Origin: Axinella damicornis
Lineage: Eukaryota; Porifera; Demospongiae; Axinellida; Axinellidae
Assembly: GCA_963931865.1 (NCBI GenBank)
Contig: OZ007516.1
Coordinates: forward strand, 1,971,883 to 2,035,882
Length of the DNA: 64,000 nucleotides
Direction: 5' to 3'
Shown here: one piece after another, positions 28,979 to 40,400 of the stretch
How the letters are laid out: every line of letters begins with the position of its first letter
How positions within the stretch are numbered: the stretch's first letter is position 1
Translations under genes and position numbers: made by a program
The notes under the pieces: model-generated
What the model saw: only the letters and a program-made list of their open reading frames with translations
What the model was told of the DNA's origin: nothing
The model's database searches: none

Positions 28979-29490
28979 GAGGTGGGCTACATTGTGTGTA
29001 GTTGGCAATAAAATAACCACTAGCAGCTGCCGCAGATTAAGAACGCTCACCGCAATGTTCACCATTGAGCAGAGCAAAGTAAGCATCACACCATCCAACA
29101 TTCAACAACAAGTGCCCAGTAGAGCACTATACCATCACAACAACAACTCAGCAGGTTGCCAGGTTAGTACCAACGGAAACGTTTACAGTATGGGCTATTG
29201 TATCTTTGATTTTACAGTGCACTTGTCAACAATAAATAAAACAAGTAGCTTTGCTCACTTTGCTCGCTCAGCTACTTCCTCCGTTGCCTATGCGAGCAAT
29301 CTGGCACAGAGGTGCTGCGCTCCCCGACTGGGTCTGCTTCAGCCGCATGCAATCAGAGGACCATATTCAGTAACTAACCGGAATAATTTCACGTAGCCAG
29401 ACGATGCTCTGACAATAGGAAGGGATCTGAGACTAGCCTCGTTCCCAGGTCTACCCCGTTTTCTGTTCTTCGGTTTGCATTGACAATAAT
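28979..29490. repeat. Segmental duplicate, copy 1 (partner at about 32.67-33.32 kb)
   Basis: Sequence from GAGGTGGGCTACATTGTGTG through CTTCGGTTTGCATTGAC is nearly the same as at 32668-33315, apart from a 113-bp palindrome plus its duplicated target present only in the partner. Its 3' part (AATCAGAGGACCA...) is also present in reverse context near 21995-22220. Confidence 0.8.
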
Positions 29491-29761
29491 AATAATAATA
29501 CACGAATGCGGAAGAATGGCGAAAAACAGTATCATCCGTCACGTGAATGATGTCAGGTGGATGGGGGGGGGGTAACTTCATTAAAACTGGCCAAGGAAGT
29601 TGTGTAGATCATCTGCGTATGTCAACTAGCCACAGTGTTTGAACCTAGGTGATGAACTGCTCCAGGATCTCTCCCTTCTGAGAACAAGAGCCTGGGAACG
29701 AGGCTACCTCCACCCCCCCCCCCCCCCCCCCCCCTAACTCCATGACACGAGTGAGATAACC

Positions 29762-29850
29762 TAGCCTCATTCCCAGGCCTTATGCACCTCCAGTTTTTGA
29801 TATTGTAAACGATCAAAAACTGGAGGTGTAGAAGGCCTGGAATGAGGCTG
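29762..29850. mobile_element. Palindromic MITE with near-perfect 9-bp target duplication
   Basis: TAGCCTCATTCCCAGGCCTT pairs with AAGGCCTGGAATGAGGCT, and the loop arms contain CCAGTTTTTGAT and its complement. GAGATAACC (29753-29761) precedes it and GAGATAACA follows. A truncated copy of the same insertion sits at about 33663. Confidence 0.8.
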
Positions 29851-29868
29851 GAGATAACACTTCTCGCT

Positions 29869-29910
29869 TAGCCTCGTTCCCAGGCCGTCTCGGGCCTGGG
29901 AACGAGGCTA
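29869..29910. mobile_element. Minimal 42-bp palindromic MITE with 9-bp target duplication
   Basis: TAGCCTCGTTCCCAGGCC, a short loop, then GGCCTGGGAACGAGGCTA in essence. CTTCTCGCT flanks both sides (29860-29868 and 29911-29919). The duplicated segment near 33775-33790 has the unoccupied site. Confidence 0.85.
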
Positions 29911-30496
29911 CTTCTCGCTCAGCTCACTTCCTCCACATCAAGTTTACTCTTCATACTCAAGATTTCACAACACTCAATGTTCCAATTACATAGCATGTGA
30001 CTGAATACTGTGCTGTGATTGGTACACACTCCACAGTGTGGACAACAAACTGTTCCTCCATGCCATGTCCCAGACCCCTTCCTCCCGTGTGGAATGCGGT
30101 TTGGCCACGCAAGACTAAGATCGGAGCTTAGTACACAGCTGGTAGAGGAAAATTGTTCTGTATAATGCTATCAGTTTGAAGATTCTGACTACACCGTCGT
30201 GATTGCCGCCATGCTCTGACGGATTTGTTAATTGTGCAGACACTCATCTTGATCGTGGAGTTGTGAGCGCTTCTGTGTTCCCATCGGCCGCCATTGCTCA
30301 CTCCAACTGTCACTGCCAGTACTTGACATCAGACGTGTTAATTGGCACAAGCCGTACATACGAGCTAGTGGACACAATGAAATTCTGCTGAACTATCCAC
30401 GAGTATCCATAAGGTGAGCAAGGCGTTATTTTATTGCCAACTACACACAATGTAGCGGATGGCATCTCCTGAGTTGGGCGATAGTGCACCCATGTT

Positions 30497-31011
30497 CCCA
30501 ATGCTGAACTGAGCATGTGCCATGAGAATCTTGCCCCTCAAAATTACTGGTGTACAACTACCAGGGCATGTACTAGTTTCATTCCCAGGCCAGTTGCAGA
30601 CATGGGAATGAAGCCAGTTGAGAGTATGTGTATGGTGACCCAGTTCACACATTAACAGATTCATTGAGAAATCATAACTGTATTATGAGTCATACTGACA
30701 AGTTTCAAAACCCATAATCTTTTCAAACACTCTGGACTTTATAAGGCAGGAGCTCCTGCTGTGAAGTAACACGTTCAAGAGTGCACTGGTCTAAAAGTGA
30801 AATTTTTGGAAGGTCCATTCCAACTGGAAGTGGGCCTAACTCAAAATATCTCAATGGTACATGTTACACATAGCCTCAAACCCAGGCTGCAGTTTGAGGC
30901 TAACACAGCCTGGGTTCAAGGCTAATGTTGACCCAGCATATTGCACATTGATCCAGCAAGTGCTCTGCAGGTGCGCACAGAGAGATGAAGCATTCTCATT
31001 GGGTTAGCCAT

Positions 31012-31050
<39 letters not shown>

Positions 31051-31448
31051 AACTCTGCCAGTAGTTAATACCCCCCAATGTGCCAGTAGTTACCCCGTGC
31101 ACGTATGCGCAGCAAGGGGTAGAATGATTGCTGTGTCTGTCAGTACCGTGGGTACATCACAAAAATGTGCATTTTAGGTGAAATAGGAACGCTTTCAGCA
31201 TTTAGTATAAGTTACAAATGGGAAAAAAGGCTTCTACGTACCTCAGAATTGACAGTCACATGAAGAGCACAGTTTTCGCTCTCTGTGGGTTTTGAAACTT
31301 GTCATAATACAGTTATGGATTTCCTTATTAGGTCAATGAATCTGTTATTTGTCAACTGGGTCACCATACACACACTTTCAACTCCCAGGTCTGCAACTGG
31401 CCTCATATATAATCAAGATTCTCACACCACATGCTCAGTTCGGATGCA
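30497..31448. mobile_element. Long-inverted-arm element, copy D (diverged)
   Basis: Left arm CTGAACTGAGCATGTGCCAT near 30502 and right arm CACACCACATGCTCAGTT near 31423 in inverted orientation. The interior matches copies A-C with more substitutions and a 35-bp poly-C run at about 31013-31047. Confidence 0.7.
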
Positions 31449-31569
31449 CTGCCACTAGTCTCGTTCCTAGAACATATTTTGCACGTGGAGGGGAAAAAAT
31501 TGTCCGGTGAACGGAATATTCCTTTCTGGTTCTCATGTTGGCGGAGCAATCAGCTGTGAAAGCGACATA

Positions 31570-31819
31570 CCGTAGTTGCGCGTTATTAACTCCACAGGAA
31601 GGAAATATGCGCCTAATAACGAATATAACATTCCTCGAATAGGAAGTGCACTTCAATTCGAATTATAGCTGTTTTCATCTCTGTAGGATCGAAAATGGCA
31701 GAGTTTCTGGACGAAGACTGCAGCGCTTAACAGCGAGTACCTGGGACGAGAGTTGAACCTGCGCCTAACAGCGAATATGTGCCTATAAGTGAGATGCGCC
31801 TAATAACGCGCGACTACAG
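31570..31819. mobile_element. Non-autonomous DNA element (copy 2 of the 12.75 kb family)
   Basis: Begins CCGTAGTTGCGCGTTATTA and ends TAATAACGCGCGACTAC, with the interior near-identical to 12752-13033. It is inserted close to the right end of the long-inverted-arm element copy D. Confidence 0.8.
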
Positions 31820-32667
31820 TAATACATAATGGCGACCGTGAAAGTTAAGGCCACTATTTGTTGCATATTAGTTTCTCATCAGGGACTTCCCAAGAATAGT
31901 ATGCGGGCGGGCGGATATTACCATTATGCCATTATAATTATTAGATCAGTGTTCAACAGGAAATCCGCTACTACTTTGCAGACCTATGGTAGTTAACTAA
32001 CTGTGAATTCGCCAAGGCACCAGCGTTTTGCGAGCTGTCTTTCTGTAGATGGTGAAGTTCAACATCTCTGTTACTCGATCTGTGAGACCGTGGCACTGTC
32101 TCGAGGTAGAGTCCAAGATGTGCACATGCGCAGTAAGAAATAATGGCGAGTTTCATGCAGGGGTAATATTTCATGCGGGCGGGGGATGAGAACATTCAAC
32201 AAATAGTGGCCTAAGCGATGGCAGTGTACAGGAGACTCGGAAACGCAGATGTGAACTACAGCTGTCAGGAGGTTCATGAACGGTTGGGATGTGGTAGTGA
32301 GCATGTCAATTGGCAGTGGGAAGCTTGAATGCCAGTAAGATTGCTCCAGTGTCTCTCTAACACAGACAGAAGTATTTCTTTTTGCAGATCTTCTCTCCTT
32401 GGCGTTCAGAACCTCTGAGGAAGACAGCCTTTGCCTCAGGACGGCATTATCGTGTGCTACGATAGTTCCACGGTTCATGTGACATCAGGCAATACATTCC
32501 TACAAACGCTACGTCACTATTTTTGCAACCGCAAGGAACTAAAATGGAATAGGCCGTTCACCAGACTATTTTTCCCTCCGTGTGTGAATATGGTCTGGGA
32601 ACGAGACTACACTACCACCCAACTCAGGAGATACCATCCTCCAGATTACCACCAAGCTTCCAACAGG

Positions 32668-33315
32668 GAGGTGGGCTACATTGTGTGTAGTTGGCAATAA
32701 AATAACCACTAGCAGCTGCCGCAGAAATTAAGAACGCTCACCACAATGTTCACTAGCCTCGTTCCCAGTCCCACGCCCAGCTTTTCGTCGCTGCTTAGTA
32801 CGGTAAAGCCGCTTTACCGTACTAAGCAGCGACGAAAAGCTGGGCGTGGGACTGGGAACGAGGCTAAATGTTCACCATTGAGCCAAGCAAAGTAAGCATC
32901 ACACCATCCAACATTCAACAACAAGTGCCCAGTAGAGCACTACACCATCACAACAACAACTCAGCAGGTTTCCAGGTTAGTACCAACGGAAACGTTTACA
33001 GTATGGGCTATTGTATCTTTGATTTTACAGTGCACTTGTCAACAATAAATAAAACAAGTAGCTTTGCTCACTTTGCTCGCTCAGCTACTTCCTCCGTTGC
33101 CTATGCGAGCAATCTGGCGCGTCGGGTAGCTCTCTGCACAGAGCTGCTGCGCTCCCCGACTGGGTCTGCTTCAGCTGCATGCAATCAGAGGACCATGTTC
33201 AGTAACTAACCGGAATAATTTACGTAGCCAGACGATGCTCTGACATTGGGAAGGGATCTGAGACTAGCCTCGTTCCCAGGCCGACCCCGTTTTCTGTTCT
33301 TCGGTTTGCATTGAC
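32668..33315. repeat. Segmental duplicate, copy 2
   Basis: Matches 28979-29490 over its length; the extra length is mainly the palindrome at 32754-32866. Its 5' flank retains the unoccupied hAT target CCAACAGG at 32660-32667. Confidence 0.8.
32754..32866. mobile_element. Perfectly palindromic 113-bp MITE with 9-bp target duplication
   Basis: The element reads TAGCCTCGTTCCCAGTCCCA inward from each end, with arms that are exact reverse complements to the centre (TAAAGCGGCTTTA). AATGTTCAC flanks both sides (32745-32753 and 32867-32875). The duplicate segment near 29055 carries the same sequence uninterrupted, which proves insertion. Confidence 0.95.
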
Positions 33316-33524
33316 ATTAATTAATACACGAATGCAGAAGAATGGCGAAAAACAGTATCATCCGTCACGTGAATGGGGGGGGGGCTGGGGGCAACTTCAT
33401 TAAAACTGGCCAAGGAAGTTGTGTAGATTGTCTGCGTATGTTGACCAGCCACAGAGTGTTTGAACCTAGGTGAAACTGCTCCAGGATCTCTCTCTTCTGA
33501 GAACGAGAGCCTGGGAACGAGGCT

Positions 33525-33525
<1 letters not shown>

Positions 33526-33569
<44 letters not shown>

Positions 33570-33636
33570 ACCCACCCCCCCCCCCCCCCCCCCCCCCCCC
33601 CCCACCCACCACCCCCCCCCCCCCCCCCCCCCCCCC
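33526..33636. repeat. About 110-bp poly-C tract with rare A interruptions
   Basis: Almost entirely C, with a few single A bases. It directly follows a palindromic-element end (GGAACGAGGCTA). Such tracts hinder assembly, and this one lies 200 bp from the gap. Confidence 0.9.
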
Positions 33637-33841
33637 ACCTCCATGACACTAGTGAGATAACCTAGCCTCGTTCCCAGGCCTTCTGCACCTCCAGTTTTTG
33701 ATATTGTAAATGATTAAAAAAACTACAGCTACTCGTAGGCTAGTGTGTAGCGTGTACCCACAGGACTCAAGACACTTCTCACTCAGCTCACTTCCTCCAC
33801 ATCATGTTTACTCTCCACACACACTCAGCACTAATCGATTA

Positions 33842-34041
33842 NNNNNNNNNNNNNNNNNNNNNNNNNNNNNNNNNNNNNNNNNNNNNNNNNNNNNNNNNNN
33901 NNNNNNNNNNNNNNNNNNNNNNNNNNNNNNNNNNNNNNNNNNNNNNNNNNNNNNNNNNNNNNNNNNNNNNNNNNNNNNNNNNNNNNNNNNNNNNNNNNNN
34001 NNNNNNNNNNNNNNNNNNNNNNNNNNNNNNNNNNNNNNNNN
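33842..34041. other. Assembly gap (200 N)
   Basis: Exactly 200 unknown bases, probably a placeholder of arbitrary length. It is bounded by the repeat island on the left and a CCCT satellite on the right, and lies where the missing ACLY upstream exons should begin. Confidence 0.99.
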
Positions 34042-34434
34042 CCCTCCTCCCTCCCTCCCTCCCTCCCCCCTCCCTCCCTCCCTCCCTCCCTCCCTCCCTC
34101 CCTCCCTCCCTCCCTCCCCTCCCCCTCCCTCCCTCCCCCTCCCTCCTCCCTCCCCTCCCTCCCTCCCTCCCTCCTCCCTCCCCTCCTCCCTCCCTCCCCC
34201 TCCCTCCCTCCCTCCCTCCCTCCCTCCCTCCCTCCTCCCTCCCTCCCTCCCTCCCCCTCCCTCCCTCCCTCCCTCCCTCCCTCCCTCCCCCTCCCTCCCT
34301 CCCTCCCTCCCTCCCTCCCTCCCTCCCTCCATCCCTCCCTCCCTCCCTCCCTCCCTCCCTCCCTCCCTCCCTGCCTCCCTCCCTCCCTCCCTCCCTCCCT
34401 CCCTCCCTCCCTCCCTCCCTCCCTCCCTCCCTCC
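34042..34434. repeat. (CCCT)n satellite at an ACLY acceptor
   Basis: CCCT/CTCC repeats run to within a few bases of the CAG acceptor (ending 34437) of the first visible ACLY exon, acting as a very long pyrimidine tract. Similar GGGA/CCCT tracts occur at 10528-10571, 36020-36141, 46506-46740 and 51349-51432. Confidence 0.95.
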
Positions 34435-34437
34435 CAG

Positions 34438-37400
34438 TGTACAAGGACATGTCAGAGGCAGTGAAGAACCATCCTGAGGTGGACGTGCTCATCAATTTTG
34501 CCTCTCTCAGATCAGCATACGATGCAACGATGGAGGCTCTCAGTCTTGATCAGGTACAGTTCAATGTGAACAGGCCTTGTGAACTGGTTGAATCACAGAC
34601 GGTGTAAGAATGTTCTGTATAACACAGCAATATGACCTGGAGTCTGCCCTCCATCTTTCATGGCCCGTGACATCACATGCAGCTGCACTGTAAAGTGTTG
34701 AGCCACCATTATGATAGTGAATGTACGACGGCTGTAGATAGTAGCGTTCTGGAGTTCACCTGTCACTGAGCACAGAGGGTTGCATGTATTGGTAACTGTA
34801 TGAACAATTAAACACCCCAAACAGTTACCAATACCGTCTGTGATTCAACCAGGGAGCAATGCCTAGGGAGTGGGATACCTAGGTGCATAAATATTATTGG
34901 TGATGTAATGCTTGAGTTTGTGTGCTTCTCTGTGCTGCAGTTTCGTGCCATTGCTATCATTGCTGAGGGCATCCCGGAGAACAAGACCAAGCAGCTCATC
35001 AGAAGAGCTCAAGAGAAGGGCGTGGCCATCATCGGGCCTGCTACTGTAGGTCTGAGGTCATGTGACAGCATGAAATATCACATGATCATCATATATATAT
35101 ATATATGTTCCTGCACTGGTGGCTGGCTCTAGTAAATCTCTAGTAATCTCCAGTAATCTCTAGTAAACTTCCTCCGAGCTTGGAGGCATCTAGTAATCTC
35201 TAGTATTCTCTAATTTCTGTCTGCCCTCCTCCAGGTTGGAGGCATCAAGCCTGGCTGTTTCAAGATCGGCAACACTGGGGGGATGATGGACAACATCATT
35301 GCATCAAAGCTTTACAGACCTGGAAGGTCAGTGGGCCTGCTGATGATGGTCGCACAAACTCACTGAAACTCTTGTTGTGTATGCGCATTCACCTCTCCCC
35401 TAGTGTCGCCTATGTGTCCCGCTCCGGAGGCATGTCCAATGAACTGAACAACATCATCTCCAGGACGACCAACGGTGTGTATGAGGGCGTGGCCATCGGG
35501 GGAGACAGGTATGCAACTGGAGGATTGTAAATGGAGCATTCATGCAAATTGCTTGTCCCCAATCTCTAAGCATTTACATGTTCTTTCAAGCTGCTGTATT
35601 GGCTGCAGCCAAGTAACTTATTCTCGTAAACTGGTACCATTCATTCAGCATTTAGACTACCATATTGTAAGGCCAACAACCCGCAATTTAGGAGCTTATG
35701 CTTCCTGTTTTGATGCTGAATCGAGTCGTCTGATTAGTTGAATGTTTAACCATACTGTTGAAATGAGGTTTGCATTGTTCCATTTTATCATCTCTTGAAG
35801 AGAATCTTTAGTAACCTCCAGATCAAGTAGTCTCTAGTAATCTCTTCATGGTATTTATTGTTTGAGGTGCAGTGAAGGAAGGAAGCTAGCCTTGTTGATC
35901 TCTGTCTTGTTTTGCCTGCAGGTATCCTGGCACTACCTTCTTGGATCATGTGCTACGATACCATGACGACCCCAACGTCAAGTTGATTGTGGTTCTTGGT
36001 GAGGTATGTGTGCATACTTAGGGAGGGGGGGAGGGAGAGAGGAGGGGGGAGGGAGGAGGGAGGGGGGGAGGGAGGAGGGAGGAGGGAGGGGGGAGGGAGG
36101 GAGGAGGGGGGGAGGGAGGGAGGAGGGAGGGGGAGGGGGGAGCATGCCACCTACAGTCTGTTTCTCTGAGTACAATTCTGAGGTCATTTTCTAGCTATAC
36201 TGCTGTGTTGAAATACCCATCCGACATAATTTGCAAGTTAAAATTATGGAGAGCCCAAATTTGCCTGACCTGGAAGCTGTTGCAATGGGAATACTATTGA
36301 ATATGACTCTCTGCACTGTATTGTTAGGTAGGTTAGTGGAGGAGTATGACACCCTGTGTTATATTGTTACATAGGTTGGTGGTGTGGAGGAGTATGGCAT
36401 ATGTGAGGCACTGAAGTCGGGGAGGCTGTTCAAGCCCATCGTTGTCTGGTGCATTGGCACGTGTGCCAAGATGTTTACCTCCGAGGTGCAGTTTGGGCAT
36501 GCAGGGGCGTGTGCCAATGCTGAGAGGGAGACCGCTGATGCCAAAAACAAGGTGGGCAAGTCCTTCCCCATCAGAGGTTTGGTGATGGCCTACAGTATGC
36601 ATGCCAGTACCGACAGTGATCATGAGGCTGAGACGAGGAACAGCCTCGGAATGGGACTAGGAGCAGCCTGGGAATGAGGCTAGAGACAGTCTGGGAATGA
36701 GATAGAGCCCCAGGGATGGGAGTAGTGAGTGGGGCGATAAAAGTTACTCTCCTATGGGAGTACAAAGTCAGGAAAAACAGTCTACATACCACTCTCCTCT
36801 ATTCTGTATATTTAGGCTCTTCTGGAAGCCGGAGCACATGTGCCCGACAGTTTTGACTCTCTTGGTATCCTCATCGGGTAAGGTGCTGAATTCAGTATAA
36901 AGTAACCAAGTTCGTATCATCCCTCTAGCCTGTAGCTATCACACATGCTATCAAACACCAGCTTTCCAATACCTTAATAATACTAGAGATTACTAGAGAT
37001 TACTAGAGATTACTAGAGATTACTAGAGATTACTAGAGATTACTAGAGATTACTAGAGATTACTAGAGATTACGCCATTAGGCTCACCCCCACAGTGGCA
37101 ATCGTCTGCCTTGATAATGTCACCTGTTCTCCTAGTGAAGTGTATGAGCAGCTGGTGGCGGCTGGGCTGGTTGTCCCTCAGCCAGAGAAGGAGCCTCCGT
37201 CTGTACCGATGGACTACTCCTGGGCACAGGAGCTGGGCCTGATCCGCAAGCCGGCCTCCTTCATGTCCAGCATCTGTGATGAGAGGGGGGCAGAGCTGCT
37301 GTATGCTGGCATGCCCATCTCAGATGTCTTCAAGGTGCTGTACTCTGCTGTTATGAAAATTAATTCCATTCTAGTGGCATGCAGCACATAGCCACATTCC

Positions 37401-40400
37401 CTGGCCCTCACTTTCTTATAACCACATACTTGACCTTTGAACTGAGTGAGGAAAAGCTCAGTTCAAAGGTCAAGTATGTCGCTAAGAAAGCAGAGCTTGA
37501 GAGGGCCTGGGGACGAGTTTAGTACGTGTGTGCACTGTCGGCATACACATCACACACTAGAGCACTTCATACATGTGCATAGTCACCGTTCTGTGTGCTT
37601 TTGCGTTATATACAGTAGTTGTGTATTGAAATACAACGTCCATGTAAGGAGAGCATCTCATTCTCTTCTGTACAGGAGGAGATTGGAATTGGAGGGGTCC
37701 TTAGTTTGCTCTGGTTCCAGAGAAGGTATATAGGACACATACGAGACATTCATGAGTGTGTAACCACATCTCTGGAATTACATGCTAATGTAAGAAGAGA
37801 TGTAGGCTACCAGAGAATAAAAGTACTTCTTGCAGGGTACTGTGCCTGTTGATATTCTTGAGCAAGAATGGGAATTGAGAACTTCCCCGTTCTGTGGCAG
37901 TGAATACGTGATACCGTTTTGGGCCTAGAAATCACACAAGCTGAGCGATTCAAATCATCCCGTAAAGTGATCTCTGTCCTTTTCCCTCCACCCCCCAGGC
38001 TGCCCACGTATGCCTGCAAGTTTCTTGAGATGTGTCTGATGGTGACAGCTGACCATGGCCCAGCTGTGTCAGGTGCCCACAATACGATCGTCACCGCAAG
38101 GGCTGGGAAGGACCTGGTGTCCTCTCTCACGTCTGGCCTCCTCACCATTGTGAGTGCAGCCCCATCCACACATGGTGTGGGATGCTTGGCCTGGTTCCCA
38201 GACTGGATGCAGACCTGGGAACGAGGCTGTGGGATGCTACTTACATTTCATATACTGCTAGATGGATTTTCAAAACGAAAAGCAAATTGCAAATTAGTAC
38301 TATAGAGACCTACTAGGAGTATAAACTTGAGTTGGGTCTTGAAAACATGGTGGGTCACAGTTTACAGATTAGATGTGGTGACAAATTCAGCCCTTACAGT
38401 ATACTTCACTACATTATACTACAGTACAGTATACTACACTGCAGTATACTACAGTATACTACACTACATGTAATTGACATGTCTAGTATAGCTGGTCTAA
38501 CTCTGATGAAAGTACCGTAAAAGGTATATTCAGATTCTCGATCTCGTGGTACAGGGTGATCGTTTCGGCGGTGCTCTGGACGGGTCAGCCAACCAGTTTT
38601 CCCAGGCATACGACTCGGGCATGATCCCAATGGAGTTTGTAAACAACATGAGAAAACAGCACAAACTCATTCCTGGCATCGGACATCGAGTTAAATCTGT
38701 GAGTACTACAGTAATCCCTAGTAATCTCATCCTAGTAATCCCTAGTAATCCCTAGTAATCTCTAGTAATCTCTAGTAATCCTAGTAATCTCATCCTAGTA
38801 ATCGGACATTGAGTTGAATCCTTGAGGACTACAGTAATCTCTAGTATTCTCATCTGACATTGACATGTGGACTCAGTAATCTCGTTCCAGTGATGCATCT
38901 GTCAGTACATTTCCTACCTATACTCTGCACATCAAGTTGAATAGTCATGAAGTCATGTTGCAGTGATATATTATGCAAGTTTGTTGAACAGCCAAATTTC
39001 ATGCATTTGTACTTCGAAGAGCCCAGAGGTCATGTTACCTTGACAGCCAAATACATGTATGTAACAACTCTTTTCTCATATGTTAGTATCTCCCTCCTAC
39101 CCTCTGCACATGTAGTTGAATAGCCCTGAGGTCAAGTTGCCTTGACCTCAATGTTATACTTGAACAACCGAATGGCTCATTCTCATCTGTCAGTACATCT
39201 CATCCCCCTCCTCATCCTCTGCCATGTAGTTAAACAACCCTGACATGAGAGTGGAAATCATAAAGGACTTTGTCAAGACCAACTTCCCAACCACGCCCCT
39301 CCTAGACTACGCTCTTGAGGTGGAGAAGATTACCACATCAAAGGTTACAGTTGTTAACGTACCAGTTTGTCCACCATTATTGCTGCTGCAAATGAAAGCA
39401 AGGCGGACACAATGTATGCATGCTATCACTTACGTAATTCTTCAAATTGCACAAAGAAGTATTGATTTCTTTCAGCATTACTATATACATTTGAAGTAGA
39501 AAATCTCTGCTTTGAATCATCCGACCAAGACAACTCCTAGTTTAGCAAAAACAATACCAGGCCTTCCCCGTTCTTTCTGCACCATTCCAATTATGATCAG
39601 CGTGGACTGAAACTCATTGTTGATGTAATGTTGACCTTCTAGAAGCCAAATCTGATTCTGAATGTGGATGGAGTGATCGCGGTATCCTTTGTGGACCTCC
39701 TCAGACACAGCGGAGCATTCTCACCGTGAGTCACATCATCACTGGCTAGGTACTACAGATTACTAGAGACTACTGGAGTTTACTAGGGAATACCAGGGCT
39801 AGCTGTTCAAAACTGTTAGAGACCGGGGTAGCAGATCTTATAATTATTCGCACAGCACACATACCAGCCATGTGCACAGAATAAGCTCATTTCTGTGTTC
39901 TGTAACTGCTTTGAACATAGTTTTCTGGTAATTGATCTCTAGTACGTAGCCTACACAGGATTGGGCCAATTGGCCAGTAAAGCATTGTAGATCTTTGCAA
40001 TACAAAATCTTTGCAGCCACCATTGCATCTATTGTCAACCCACCTGGCAGTGTATACACAGCACTTGAGGAAGGCAATTGACATGCCCCAAAGAGATTGT
40101 TCATCTCTTCATGACCGCATGTATGTTTCTCACAGTGAGGAGGCTCAAGAGTATGTAGAAATTGGATCCCTTAACGGACTGTTCGTGCTGGGAAGAACAG
40201 TAGGTTTCATTGGTAAGTCCATGTTCACTGCTGATTTGTGGTCTAGTAATTCTCTTGTAATCTCTTTAGTATTCTCTAGTAGTCTCTAGTATTCTCTAGT
40301 AATATCTTGTAAACCTCTGGTGATCTCTTTAGTATTCTCTAGTAATCTCTTGTAAACCTCTAGGAAGAACTGTAGGTTTCATTGGTAAGTCCATGTTCAC

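Noticed and set aside
33710..34607. Long Pro/Ser/Leu and Gly/Arg/Glu frames
   Set aside because: They are translations of the CCCT satellite and the N gap; only the ACLY exon at 34438-34553 is real coding sequence there.
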